A stretch of DNA of 64,000 nucleotides, from positions 1,860,001 to 1,924,000 of the forward strand of contig NZ_CP069791.1 of the NCBI RefSeq assembly GCF_016894265.1, written 5' to 3'. Origin of the DNA: Corynebacterium tuberculostearicum (GTDB taxonomy: Bacteria > Actinomycetota > Actinomycetes > Mycobacteriales > Mycobacteriaceae). Shown here one piece after another: positions 1 through 8,580 of this stretch. The position numbers were made by a program, and so were the translations under genes. Below the pieces are notes generated by a model. The model was not told the DNA's origin. It saw nothing but the letters and a program-made list of their open reading frames with translations, and searched no databases. Within the stretch, counting starts at the first letter, position 1; the number at the start of each line of letters is the position of its first letter.

Positions 1-61
1 TAGCCCTTGGACATCGAGACCTGTCCTACATGCCGCTAAACCGCACAGGTCTTGGATAGAG

Positions 62-92
62 AAAAAGCTGCGAGCCATCTGGCTCGCAGCTT
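62..92 (-). terminator. Rho-independent terminator after tRNA-Glu copy 1
   Basis: An 11-bp perfect stem (66-76 with 81-91, loop ATCT) is followed on the minus strand by five T residues (62-66). It lies 9 bp past the 3' end of the tRNA-Glu gene and should end that transcript. Positions 1-61 show nothing else that can be called. Confidence 0.85.
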
Positions 93-100
93 TCCGTTGG

Positions 101-173
101 TACCCCGTACGGGATTTGAACCCGTGTTACCGGCGTGAGAGGCCGGCGTCCTAGGCCGCTAGACGAACGGGGC
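101..173 (-). tRNA. tRNA-Glu (anticodon CTC), copy 1
   Basis: The minus strand folds as a 73-nt cloverleaf: acceptor arm starting GCCCCGT, anticodon stem GCCGG with loop CCTCTCA (anticodon CTC, reading GAG), T arm with GTTCGAATC, and discriminator A. CCA is not encoded. It is identical over its whole length to the copy at 842-914. Its product is a substrate of the GltX encoded nearby. Confidence 0.95.
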
Positions 174-806
174 GCGTTCGCAGCAATCGCACGCTGTGCG
201 TTGCGGACTTGTTAAGAGTAAACGATGGGTTAATTCAGCACAAATCGCGCGGTCAAGGACGGTTTTGAGGGAAGTCGAAGGAAAACTCAAAAATTCCCGA
301 GTCCGGTACTGCAGTGAGGTTCTTCGTGGCCGAGGTGCGGATCGAATCAGTGGTTATTCCGCAAGCAATCTGTGGATAGTCCGTGGCCGAGAACGCTGTG
401 CTAGTAGGACTCGGGATGGCGCTGTGCGTCGAAGTGCATATGCTGCAGGCTCCTATACTTCATACAAACGTTGGTGGGAAGGAAGTTGTGGATTATAGCG
501 TTACTACCTGGCTGTGCTTTCGGGCTGTGCGCCTTGGCTGTGGTGCGTTTCGCTTTCTGTCACCCGCTCTCCTTTCTGTCTGTTTTCTGCTGTACTTGCA
601 GTCTATGCCTGCACGTGCAGGACAGGAAGGGTTTTGCACAACTTCGCGGCGGTCTTAGCCCTGGTCTCATTGGCAGCGGGCTGCGGCCTGCGCATATAAG
701 GCGAATGGTCTGGGGTTAGGTTATAACCAGTTACGCTTGCGTCGTGGCCCCACCCCATACTGACGCCAGAAAAGATGACGCTAGAAAAAGACATTGCCCC
801 GAGTAT
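174..806. other. Long non-coding spacer between two tRNA-Glu genes
   Basis: About 630 bases with no convincing gene. Short open frames here (for example 196-498) lack a good ribosome-binding site, have atypical codon use and resemble no family I know. Visible structure is limited to an imperfect hairpin near 183-203, a perfect 14-bp palindrome CCTGCACGTGCAGG at 608-621, and GGTTATAACC near 714-725. The spacer may hold the promoter of tRNA-Glu copy 1. Confidence 0.6.
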
Positions 807-838
807 GAAAAATCCTCCAGCTTTTGGGCTGGAGGGAT
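807..838 (-). terminator. Rho-independent terminator after tRNA-Glu copy 2
   Basis: Stem CCTCCAGC (814-821) with GCTGGAGG (828-835), then T residues on the minus strand (808-812). It lies directly downstream of the second tRNA-Glu gene and probably ends a tRNA-Gln/tRNA-Glu transcript. Confidence 0.85.
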
Positions 839-841
839 TTG

Positions 842-914
842 TACCCCGTACGGGATTTGAACCCGTGTTACCGGCGTGAGAGGCCGGCGTCCTAGGCCGC
901 TAGACGAACGGGGC
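842..914 (-). tRNA. tRNA-Glu (anticodon CTC), copy 2
   Basis: A 73-nt cloverleaf identical base for base to the copy at 101-173, with anticodon CTC. It lies 39 bp downstream of tRNA-Gln on the same strand, so the two are likely co-transcribed and share the terminator at 807-838. The flanking sequences of the two Glu copies do not match, so the identity stops at the gene boundaries. Confidence 0.95.
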
Positions 915-953
915 ATAGAACTAGTGAGCCTGCCGTTTAAAGCATTTTCACTG

Positions 954-1025
954 CTGGCCTACCAGGACTCGAACCTAGAATGGCGGTACCAGAAACCGCT
1001 GTGTTGCCAATTACACCATAGGCCA
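954..1025 (-). tRNA. tRNA-Gln (anticodon CTG)
   Basis: The minus strand folds as a 72-nt cloverleaf: acceptor TGGCCTA pairing with TAGGCCA, anticodon stem GCGGT/ACCGC around TTCTGGT (anticodon CTG), T loop TTCGAGT, discriminator G. Corynebacteria are known to lack glutaminyl-tRNA synthetase. This tRNA is then charged with Glu by GltX and amidated by GatCAB, all encoded in this window. Confidence 0.95.
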
Positions 1026-1164
1026 TTTGCTAACTTGCATTGGAAGCTTACTGCTTTTCGGCTGTTCTCCCTTGCTCGCTGCAACGTGTAATAACTATAA
1101 TGATCATCGCGTAAACTGCCAAATCGCCAGCACACAGCCCATTTTCAGGCCATTAGGATGGTTA

Positions 1165-1215
1165 ATAAAAATGCGGCGAATGACAGCGCTGTAGTTCAGC
1201 TGTCATTCACCGCAT
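1165..1215 (-). terminator. gltX terminator
   Basis: A long hairpin (about 17 bp per arm, 1171-1187 with 1198-1214, one mismatch) is followed on the minus strand by TTTTTATT. It sits about 50 bp past the gltX stop codon and separates gltX from the tRNA genes downstream. Confidence 0.85.
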
Positions 1216-1263
1216 CGAGGGGCGGGATAGATATCTATCGCCGCCTTACGGGAGGCACTCCTC

Positions 1264-2748
1264 CTACTGTGCCGCCGGCGCGTAGGGAGTCACTTCACGA
1301 GCCGCACGAAGGCGCGCCAGGGTGGACTCCTTGCCCAGCAGCTCCATAGACTCAAAGAGCGGCGGGGAAACCTGAGCGCCGGAAATAGCTACGCGCAGTG
1401 CTCCGTAGGCCTTACGGGGCTTCAGCTCGAGGTCTTCAATAAGGGCCTTGGATAGTGCCGCCTCAATATTCTCGGTCTTCCACTCCGCAATACCCTCGAG
1501 AGTCTCGATGCCTACCTCGAGCGGCTGAATGGCCTCTTCCTTGAGGTTCTTCTTCGCCGCCTTTTCATCGAGCTTTAGATCGGCATCCGGGGTCACCAAA
1601 AAGCTCATGAGGCCATAGGCATCAGACAGAGTCTTGATACGGGTTTGGACAAGGTCAGCGGCGAAGGCAAACTTCTCGCCGTCATAGTCAGCCGGGAAGT
1701 CCGTGTACTCGGTCAAGTAATTGCGCAGACGGAAGGCAAACTCTTCCGGGTCCAGCTGGCGAATGTGGTCCGCGTTGATAGCCTCGAGCTTCTTCTGATC
1801 AAAGCGTGCGGGATTACCCAGCACGTCGTGGACGTCGAAGTTTTCAACCAAGTCATCCATGCTGAAGATGTCCTGGTCCGCGGACAACGACCAGCCCAGC
1901 AGGGACAGGTAATTGAGCATGCCCTCAGGGATGATGCCGTTATCGCGGTGATTAAACAGGTTGGACTGCGGGTCGCGCTTAGATAGTTTCTTATTGCCCT
2001 CGCCCATCACAAAGGGCAGGTGGCCAAACTCTGGGGTGAACTCGGCAACGCCAATCTTCTTAAGGGCGTCGTAAAGCGCAAGCTGACGCGGAGTAGAAGA
2101 AAGCAGGTCCTCACCACGCAACACGTGGGTGATGCGCATCAGGGCGTCATCGACCGGGTTAACCAAGGTGTAGAGAGGCGCACCATTGGAGCGAGCCACC
2201 ACATAGTCCGGCTGGGTCTCAGACTTGAAGGTCATCTCCCCGCGCACCAGGTCGGTCCAGGTCCAATCCTGCTCCGGCATGCGCAGGCGCCAGACCGGCT
2301 TGCGGCCCTCAGCCTCAAAGGCGTCGATCTGCTCCTGGGTGAGATCGCGGTCAAAGTTGTCATAGCCCAGCTTCGGGTCACGGCCAGCCGCCTTGTGGCG
2401 CTCCTCCACTTCTTCAGCGGTGGAGTATGCCGGGTAGACAAATCCGCCGTCGATAAGCTTGTCCAGGACCTCCTTGTAGATGTCCATGCGCTGGGACTGA
2501 CGGTAAGGCTCGTGCGGGCCACCAACATTGATGCCTTCATCCCAGCCCAGGCCAAGCCAGGTCAGGGAATCGATGATGGCCTGGTAGGACTCCTCAGAGT
2601 CACGGGCAGCATCGGTGTCTTCGATGCGGAATACCAGCTTGCCGCCGGTATGGCGGGCGTAGGCCCAGTTGAACAACGCGGTGCGCACCATGCCTACGTG
2701 CGGTGTGCCGGTTGGGGATGGACAGAATCTAACGCGTACTTCAGTCAT
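1264..2748 (-). CDS. gltX: Glutamyl-tRNA synthetase
   Basis: Class I aminoacyl-tRNA synthetase of 494 residues that charges tRNA(Glu). In organisms without GlnRS it also mischarges tRNA(Gln). The catalytic Rossmann fold begins at the N-terminus, with the HIGH-like motif T-P-H-V-G (about 15-19) and the KMSKS-like motif K-L-S-K-R (about 254-258). The anticodon-binding helical domain fills the C-terminal third. The frame is open upstream to 2895, but the start MTEVRVRF at 2748 matches the family. A GTG or ATG at 2757 is a minor alternative. The gene lies upstream of tRNA-Gln and two tRNA-Glu genes on the same strand, separated from them by a terminator, and is divergent from the surface-protein operon. 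Confidence 0.97.
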   Translation of the reverse strand: MTEVRVRFCPSPTGTPHVGMVRTALFNWAYARHTGGKLVFRIEDTDAARDSEESYQAIIDSLTWLGLGWDEGINVGGPHEPYRQSQRMDIYKEVLDKLIDGGFVYPAYSTAEEVEERHKAAGRDPKLGYDNFDRDLTQEQIDAFEAEGRKPVWRLRMPEQDWTWTDLVRGEMTFKSETQPDYVVARSNGAPLYTLVNPVDDALMRITHVLRGEDLLSSTPRQLALYDALKKIGVAEFTPEFGHLPFVMGEGNKKLSKRDPQSNLFNHRDNGIIPEGMLNYLSLLGWSLSADQDIFSMDDLVENFDVHDVLGNPARFDQKKLEAINADHIRQLDPEEFAFRLRNYLTEYTDFPADYDGEKFAFAADLVQTRIKTLSDAYGLMSFLVTPDADLKLDEKAAKKNLKEEAIQPLEVGIETLEGIAEWKTENIEAALSKALIEDLELKPRKAYGALRVAISGAQVSPPLFESMELLGKESTLARLRAAREVTPYAPAAQ

Positions 2749-2895
2749 GCCCACCATCGTAGTGGAGCCGCCGATTCCAGTCCGCACCAGCCCAAGCGCC
2801 CCTAAAACCTGCCCGGCGCGCAGCAATTTGCAGTCTATTCCTACACGCAAATTGGGGTAACTGGAAACGGGTTTCACTACAAAACCACAGGTCAA

Positions 2896-2910
2896 TGAAA
2901 CTGACTTTCA
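2896..2910. promoter_or_regulatory. Zur-like operator, distal box
   Basis: The 15-mer TGAAACTGACTTTCA is a dyad (TGAAA-N5-TTTCA, extended by A/T on both sides). It matches 12 of 15 bases of the actinobacterial Zur-type consensus as I remember it (TGAAAATNATTTTCA). It lies 80 bp upstream of the TTG start of the surface/ABC transporter operon. The assignment to Zur is an inference. Confidence 0.5.
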
Positions 2911-2927
2911 TTACGTCTAACAGGTTA

Positions 2928-2942
2928 TGGGAATCATTTTCT
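2928..2942. promoter_or_regulatory. Zur-like operator, proximal box
   Basis: The 15-mer TGGGAATCATTTTCT matches the same Zur-type consensus at about 12 of 15 bases, with a strong right half (AATCATTTTC). It is 32 bp (about three helical turns) from the distal box, so the two sites would lie on the same face of the DNA. It probably overlaps the operon promoter. Confidence 0.5.
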
Positions 2943-2989
2943 ATAGTTTCTGGTGAACTTGTGAGAACTGTAGAAAGGCCTTCCCAACT

Positions 2990-5434
2990 TTGGCTTCCCC
3001 ACGCACCCGTTTCCTTGCCACGCTGAGCACTTTGGCGCTTATCACTCCCGCCACGGCTGTCGCAGGCCCCGATGATGGCAAGCACATCGCTACCAATACC
3101 CACGTTGACTCCCCCAAGTCTTTCTGGGAGAACAACGATTTCGTCCTAAAGTCCGAGTTTGGCGGTCAAGAGCCCCCAATTGCAGACACTGTTGCCTGGG
3201 TAGGCAAGGGCTACAGCGCCACGGATAACAGCAACCAGTATCTCTATACGCTTCCGGCAAACGGGACCCAAGACTACATTGGGGCCCCTGGCACGACTTA
3301 CTACACAGCGCCGCACCAGGTATCCGGTAATACTTCGCCCATTTGGCTGGGCTTTGGCGCAGATGCTTCCTTACCCACGGACAAATTCCGTGACGGCGTA
3401 GCCTTCCTTGACTTGCTCAGCGTCGATGGCCCCGGCGAGGTGGAGCTTTTTACCAATAAAGATGAAGATGAGGACGGAACCCAGCTGCACCGTATGCTCG
3501 GTTCCTTCCCGGATTCGCCGCACTCTGCCTACCTTGTTGCCGGCACGCATACGCACAACTCCACTCTGTTTACCAAGCCCGGACGATACCGCCTGACCTA
3601 CCGCACCAGTGCGCGCGGAAAGGACGGCCAGCTCATAGCCAATGAGCCACAGACCACCACCATCCAAGTTGGCGGGCAAAAGCCCAAAGAGGAGAAAACG
3701 CCGAGCCTCAAGGAGCGCTTCGCCCAGTCTGCGGCCGGCAACGCCGCTGCTGCAGGCTACAGCCTGCGCATGGCCCCCAAGTCCAATCCCGAAAAAGACG
3801 GTGACGACAAGCTCACCACCATTTCCTTCGACGCCAAGAACAAGGCACAAGGCACCCTCACTCTGCTTATCGACGGCTACTTCCTCACCGACCTTCCCGT
3901 CAAAAATGGGCATGCCCAGTGGGACGAATATATGGGCCCCGACCCGTCCCAGGTACAGGCCGTCTTTACCCCTGAGGGCGATTCCCCACGCTGGATATCC
4001 CAGCCCCTTGACTTCCAACCCGGCAAATCCAGCCACACCGATTCTTCTGCCGCCGCTGATACGTGGCAGCAAACCTCCCAGCAGCGCCAGCTTGCCCCCA
4101 CCGAGGAAACCGAGCTAAAAGAGCTGGGCTACACCATCCGCATGCGCAAGCAGGGCAATGGTGGCACCAAGATCGTGGTGGATACCGACGATAAAAACTT
4201 CAACGGCCTTCTCACCGGCGGGCTCTATGACACGAAGGGGGCTAAATACCCCACTGTGGATCTGGAAACCCCTATTACTAACGGTCACGGCGAGGTTGCC
4301 TTTGATGAGGGCGAGTACTTCAAAGGCTATTTTGCCAAGGTTAACCTCTTCCCCCATTCCACCTTTAAGGCTGGACATGCTAGCAGCGTTATTACTGAGT
4401 CTTTTGCTTTTGGTGAAAACTATGAAATCAGTGGGAAGTTCTCCACTTCCAATGAAGAACCGGAGGCTACCCCAGGCAAGGAAGACACTCCGTCTTCCGT
4501 GCCGCAGCCAGGCACCGAAGAACCGCAAGACAGCAATGCACAATGCAGCGACAAGTACCTACTAGACCGTGGTCATGTAGACATCAAGGCCCAGCCTGCC
4601 GAGGGAGGCTTTGCAACGGTTCTGCGCGATGACACGGCACAGATAGACAAGAAATCTGTTGACCGCAAACTCGATGACGTGGTGCTCGGCGTACACGATA
4701 ATGCGCTCACCCCGCGCAATAAGAAGCTCGCAGGCAAGGAGTTCGACTTCCTAGGAAAGCCTGGTGAGCGCTTCTATCACCTGCCGCAGACCCAGGACCA
4801 AAACATCATTTGGCCCGGCTATAACACCCAGGACCTGGATTATTCCTCAACCAAGGACAATGCCGTCAACCTCAACTTGAAGCCCACCTCCACGCCGGAC
4901 GGTGCCGAATGGGGCGCATTTATCGATGGCTCCCATGGCAAAGGTTTTTCGGTCCTCGCCAATTCTGCGGCTAAGGACTACACCATCGAAACCAACTTTC
5001 CGGCCCATACCCATACGCACTGGGCCTTTTCCAAGCCTGGCTTGTACACCTTTGAGGCTACCTATACGGCCACGGGCACGGACGGCAAGGAACTAAAGTC
5101 CGCGCCCCAAACCCTCACCTTTGCCGTAGGCGATAAGACATTGGATTCCTGTTCCTTCCGCGCACCGGGCACGACCGGGAGCGGAAAGCCCAGCGAGAGT
5201 CCAACAGACAAGCCTTCTGCGGAGCCTTCTCAGGAGCCTTCCACGCAACCGTCCACCCCAGATACCCCGGACACACCAGCCCACCCCGGCCGGCCAGAAG
5301 AGCCTACAGGCTCCTCGTTTAGCCCGTGGAGTTTGGTCCTACCAGCGGTCCTCGTGGTGATTTTCAAGGCCTTTTATAACTTCTTCCGCGATAACGAGGA
5401 CCTCATTCGCAAGCGCTTCGGCCTCAACTTCTAA
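2990..5434 (+). CDS. Large surface protein with choice-of-anchor M domains, first gene of the anchored-repeat ABC locus
   Basis: An 814-residue exported protein. The start is TTG at 2990, 9 bp after the ribosome-binding site AGAAAGG. Signal peptide about 1-25 (ends T-A-V-A). A first, diverged domain (about 30-232) holds W-L-G-F and the histidine motif T-H-T-H-N. Two less conserved beta-rich stretches follow (about 255-345 and 375-480). A clear actinobacterial surface-anchored domain (TIGR03769/choice-of-anchor M type) covers about 520-725: D-R-G-H-V-D, F-L-G-K-P-G, L-P-Q-T-Q-D, I-I-W-P-G, H-T-H-T-H-W-A-F. Then come a Pro/Ser/Thr-rich wall-spanning stretch and a C-terminal hydrophobic segment with a charged tail (K-R-F-G-L-N-F), without a sortase motif. 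The family is known from such loci. The biochemical role is unproven; metal capture is inferred from context. Confidence 0.85.
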   Translation: MASPRTRFLATLSTLALITPATAVAGPDDGKHIATNTHVDSPKSFWENNDFVLKSEFGGQEPPIADTVAWVGKGYSATDNSNQYLYTLPANGTQDYIGAPGTTYYTAPHQVSGNTSPIWLGFGADASLPTDKFRDGVAFLDLLSVDGPGEVELFTNKDEDEDGTQLHRMLGSFPDSPHSAYLVAGTHTHNSTLFTKPGRYRLTYRTSARGKDGQLIANEPQTTTIQVGGQKPKEEKTPSLKERFAQSAAGNAAAAGYSLRMAPKSNPEKDGDDKLTTISFDAKNKAQGTLTLLIDGYFLTDLPVKNGHAQWDEYMGPDPSQVQAVFTPEGDSPRWISQPLDFQPGKSSHTDSSAAADTWQQTSQQRQLAPTEETELKELGYTIRMRKQGNGGTKIVVDTDDKNFNGLLTGGLYDTKGAKYPTVDLETPITNGHGEVAFDEGEYFKGYFAKVNLFPHSTFKAGHASSVITESFAFGENYEISGKFSTSNEEPEATPGKEDTPSSVPQPGTEEPQDSNAQCSDKYLLDRGHVDIKAQPAEGGFATVLRDDTAQIDKKSVDRKLDDVVLGVHDNALTPRNKKLAGKEFDFLGKPGERFYHLPQTQDQNIIWPGYNTQDLDYSSTKDNAVNLNLKPTSTPDGAEWGAFIDGSHGKGFSVLANSAAKDYTIETNFPAHTHTHWAFSKPGLYTFEATYTATGTDGKELKSAPQTLTFAVGDKTLDSCSFRAPGTTGSGKPSESPTDKPSAEPSQEPSTQPSTPDTPDTPAHPGRPEEPTGSSFSPWSLVLPAVLVVIFKAFYNFFRDNEDLIRKRFGLNF

Positions 5435-5470
5435 GCCTCTTCTACCCCACTAACTAGACGGGAAACCTCA

Positions 5471-7072
5471 ATGCATCATTCACCTTCTTTTGCCCCTCGG
5501 CGCATCCCGCTGCGGCGCCGATTCATTCACGTATTCGCTGCCGTCTTTGCGACAGCACTGGCCTTCTTCTCCCCCGCCGCGGCACTTGCCTTTGATGAGG
5601 TCTTCGACTCTGGCCACGTAGACGCCTTCTATGTCACGGCCCCAGATGGCCAGCTACACCTATCGATGAAGGAAGACATCACTGGATCGGGCGTTCCACG
5701 CTCCGGCGATGATGTGGTGCTCAAGGTTGTCGAGGATGCCTGGTCGGATGCCACCGAGGCCGTGCCAGAGATGGGCCAACCCACCTATTTCCTGCCGCAG
5801 ACACAAGATCAGCGCATCATTTGGCCGGGCTGGGATACCCAGCCTGCACGCGATGGCGGCTTTGACAACGTTGACCTAGAATTCGCCGAAGTCTCTGGAC
5901 CTGGTTCAGTGTATGTTTTTGAAACCAGCGGCTTTGGCGATGTCAAGACGGTGACCGATTCCGGCTCAATGGAGCTCACCAGCGGTGAGGTCATCAATCA
6001 ACCCACTCCGGCCCACAGGCACGTCAACTGGGCCTTTAGCGAGGCTGGCACCTACACCATGACGGTGCGGGCCCACTCCAACGGCGAGTCCAGCAATGCT
6101 GTGACCTACACCTGGGAGGTGGGCGACGGCGGTGATGCGTCCACAGCGGATCGATCGGCTGACACGGGCGAGGTTAGCAATGACCAAGAAGCTTCTAGCA
6201 CCCAACGATCAGCAGACAAGGGCGGCGCTGCAGCTGCCGATAAGTCCGGCGCCTCCGGGAACGAAGAGTGCACCCCGGGCATGACTCCGCAAATCAAGGA
6301 CGATACGGTTTCCCCTTCCCAGTGGCGCGATGCTGATGGCGCTACCTTTTATCTCTCCGATAAATCCAGCGTCGATCTGCCCCAAGAGGTAGGCCCAGTG
6401 CCAGCCGGTCAGGCGTGGATGATTGGTTCTACCCAGGTCGATGGTGTGCCATGGCTCGGCGCTAATACCCAAAGCCCTTCAATGCGCGAGAATATCCCTG
6501 GCGATGTCACCTGGGAGTTAGCAGGCTTCAAGGGCCCTGGCCCGATGATGGTCTACTCCCAGGGCGGACTGGGAAAGATTGTGGGCGATGAGTGGTTCCG
6601 AGGCAATGCCGATGCGGCGGAGGGCACCTATTCGATTGCCCCCAATACGCACGTGCATCCCAACTGGGTCTTTGGTGCGCAGGGCACCTATGACGTCACC
6701 ATTCGCCAGGTGGCCAAGACCGATGAGGGCAAGCAAGTTGCCGGTGAAGCGACACTTCACTTCGTGGTCGGCGGCGACAAGCCGGCTGAAGCCTTTGACA
6801 ACGGTCACTTCGACTTGGGCGCTGCGGTAAATCCGGAGGGCGGCGACTGCGGGCATGGCGCTGCGGCAGGTGGGGCGTCGGCAAGCGCTGGTGGCTCTAC
6901 CGCAAGCACCGGATCCAACACTGGCCAGTCTGGGCAGGCACACAGCAAGGGCGGTTCTTTAGCCAATACGGGGACTCCTATTGTTCCCTTTGGCATCGGA
7001 GCGTTGGGCTTGGGCATGCTCTTCCTCGGGCTAGGCATTGCCCGTCTAGCTGTAGCTAAGGCAGCGGACTAA
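5471..7072 (+). CDS. Sortase-motif surface protein with two choice-of-anchor M domains
   Basis: A 533-residue wall protein with an Arg-rich n-region and a signal peptide ending near residue 40 (A-A-A-L-A). Domain 1 (about 45-217) has D-S-G-H-V-D, L-P-Q-T-Q-D, I-I-W-P-G and H-R-H-V-N-W-A-F. Domain 2 (about 265-445) has W-L-G-A-N-T-Q, G-P-G and H-V-H-P-N-W-V-F. A third domain start (D-N-G-H-F-D, about 445) breaks off into a Gly/Ser/Ala linker with Cys and His. Near 497-501 stands L-A-N-T-G, followed by a hydrophobic helix: a sortase signal of the LAxTG type often linked to class E sortases. The final tail is only weakly basic. No sortase gene is in the window. The stop codon overlaps the next start (TAATG), so the genes are translationally coupled. 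Confidence 0.88.
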   Translation: MHHSPSFAPRRIPLRRRFIHVFAAVFATALAFFSPAAALAFDEVFDSGHVDAFYVTAPDGQLHLSMKEDITGSGVPRSGDDVVLKVVEDAWSDATEAVPEMGQPTYFLPQTQDQRIIWPGWDTQPARDGGFDNVDLEFAEVSGPGSVYVFETSGFGDVKTVTDSGSMELTSGEVINQPTPAHRHVNWAFSEAGTYTMTVRAHSNGESSNAVTYTWEVGDGGDASTADRSADTGEVSNDQEASSTQRSADKGGAAAADKSGASGNEECTPGMTPQIKDDTVSPSQWRDADGATFYLSDKSSVDLPQEVGPVPAGQAWMIGSTQVDGVPWLGANTQSPSMRENIPGDVTWELAGFKGPGPMMVYSQGGLGKIVGDEWFRGNADAAEGTYSIAPNTHVHPNWVFGAQGTYDVTIRQVAKTDEGKQVAGEATLHFVVGGDKPAEAFDNGHFDLGAAVNPEGGDCGHGAAAGGASASAGGSTASTGSNTGQSGQAHSKGGSLANTGTPIVPFGIGALGLGMLFLGLGIARLAVAKAAD

Positions 7073-8580
7073 TGGCGCGTGCGCTATCCCATAGACGCAG
7101 GCTTCGGACCATAGGGGCGCTGCTGGGCTCCTGCCTGCTGGCCACTGGTTGTGCCCCTTCAGCTGCGTTGGATACCGGAAGCGGAGAAAAATTCGCCGTG
7201 GTGGCCACCACCCCGATCCTCGCGGATCTTGCGCGCAACGTCGCGGGAGAAGATGCCCGGGTACAAAGCCTTATCCCCAGCGGAAAAGATCCGCATACCT
7301 TTGAGCCAACGCTGCGCACGGTGCGCGATGTTGCCAATGCCGATTTGGCACTGAGCAATGGCTACTTGCTGGATCCACAGTCTCTCATCGATACGCTGCA
7401 CGAATCCACCGATGCCCCCGTGGTGGAAGTCGCCGATGCTGCCTCCACCCGCGGTGCCACTCTGGTGCCGCTGGTAGAAGATGTCTCGCTCGAGGCAATT
7501 TGGCTGGGGCTGCGCATCAGCGGTGCACAGCAGCGTTCTTCCGGAGTGGACTTCCGCATGGTCTCTGCCGATGGGCCAGGTAACGTCGCGGCCTATGTGG
7601 TCTCTACCTTCGGCACCCCGGAGGTTCTTTTTAACTCGGCCGATGGCATCGATGGAAAAGACTCAGTGACCTTGCCGGCCAACGCCCACACGCACGTGTC
7701 CTGGGGATTTTCCCAGCCGGGAATCTACCACCTCGGGTTTCAAGCAGAGGGCACCGACGTCCAACACCTCACTGTGGCCGTGGGAGTAAACTCGCCTAAA
7801 GGCATGCAAGTGATAGATTCCGGACACCTGGATATTGCAGGAGACCTAGCCGAGCGACGCATTGACCTGCGCGACCAGGACAAGCGCTTCGACCCTGCCA
7901 CCACCGTGGTGTCAATCCCCTCTTCGGTACTGCAGCCCATACCGCCGGATCCGTCCTACCGCTTCCTGGGCAGGCCGGGATCGGATACCTACCTATTGCC
8001 GCAGGCGGTGTTGGGAAAACACATCCACGGCGAGGTGGATCCGCACCTATGGCACAACGTGGACAACGCCATCGCCTACGTCGATGTCATTGCCGAGGAA
8101 ATGGCGCAGGCAGATCCTTCCCACGGGGCGTCCTACCGCCAACGAGCGGAGGCCTACACCCAGCGCCTGCGGGATACGGATTCCTACGTAGAGCACGCCA
8201 TTTCTTCCATTCCTCAAGAAAACCGGCACCTTGTGACCACGCACCACGGCTACGCCTATCTGGAGCAAGGTTATGACATGTCGGTGGCCGGCTTCGTCAC
8301 TCCCAATCCGGCCATCGAGCCTTCCCCACGCGAAGTCATTTCCTTGCGCCGCACGCTGGAGAACCTCCATCTGCCAGCCGTATTTGTAGAACCCGTGCAG
8401 CAGGCAAGCGCCGAGCCCCTGAAGCAGGCTGCCGCGGAGCAAGGCGTGGAGCTGTGCCCCATCTACGGCGACACGTTCGATGACACCGTCAGCTCCTACA
8501 TCGACCTTATGAAATTTAACGCTGATTCCCTGCAGCGTTGCCTGAACCCCAACCCCACCCATGGAGATAAAGATGCTTAA
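7072..8580 (+). CDS. Zinc/manganese-type substrate-binding lipoprotein with inserted choice-of-anchor M domain
   Basis: A 502-residue lipoprotein with lipobox L-A-T-G-C (Cys27). It is a cluster A-I (ZnuA/TroA-like) solute-binding protein. Candidate metal ligands are His75 (P-H-T-F-E-P), His325 (D-P-H-L-W-H-N), His391/392 (T-H-H-G-Y) and Asp467 (Y-G-D-T-F-D). Between about 131 and 318, where ZnuA proteins often have a His-rich loop, lies a surface-anchored domain. Its order is rotated: the W-L-G...H-T-H-V-S-W-G-F...P-G-I-Y half comes first, and the D-S-G-H-L-D...F-L-G-R-P-G...L-L-P-Q half second. This matches the known 'anchored repeat ABC transporter, substrate-binding' family (TIGR03772 type). 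It would deliver the metal to the permease encoded at 10169-11080. Confidence 0.92.
   Translation: MARALSHRRRLRTIGALLGSCLLATGCAPSAALDTGSGEKFAVVATTPILADLARNVAGEDARVQSLIPSGKDPHTFEPTLRTVRDVANADLALSNGYLLDPQSLIDTLHESTDAPVVEVADAASTRGATLVPLVEDVSLEAIWLGLRISGAQQRSSGVDFRMVSADGPGNVAAYVVSTFGTPEVLFNSADGIDGKDSVTLPANAHTHVSWGFSQPGIYHLGFQAEGTDVQHLTVAVGVNSPKGMQVIDSGHLDIAGDLAERRIDLRDQDKRFDPATTVVSIPSSVLQPIPPDPSYRFLGRPGSDTYLLPQAVLGKHIHGEVDPHLWHNVDNAIAYVDVIAEEMAQADPSHGASYRQRAEAYTQRLRDTDSYVEHAISSIPQENRHLVTTHHGYAYLEQGYDMSVAGFVTPNPAIEPSPREVISLRRTLENLHLPAVFVEPVQQASAEPLKQAAAEQGVELCPIYGDTFDDTVSSYIDLMKFNADSLQRCLNPNPTHGDKDA

Noticed and set aside
608..621. 14-bp palindrome CCTGCACGTGCAGG
   Set aside because: Perfect but isolated; no promoter, gene start or repeat partner is close enough to suggest a function.
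196..719. Overlapping short open frames in the tRNA spacer
   Set aside because: Cys/Arg/Trp-rich translations, no good start context and mutual overlap. No codon pattern like the real genes around.
712..730. DtxR-like sequence TTAGGTTATAACC
   Set aside because: Only the left half fits the iron-regulator consensus; the right half does not, and no iron gene starts nearby.
101..1025. tRNA genes here as direct substrates of MnmA
   Set aside because: Their anticodons begin with C34 (CTC, CTG), while MnmA thiolates U34.
2020..2805. Long open frame opposite gltX
   Set aside because: It lies fully inside gltX in antisense, has no ribosome-binding site and no family resemblance. Long antisense frames are expected in high-GC coding DNA.
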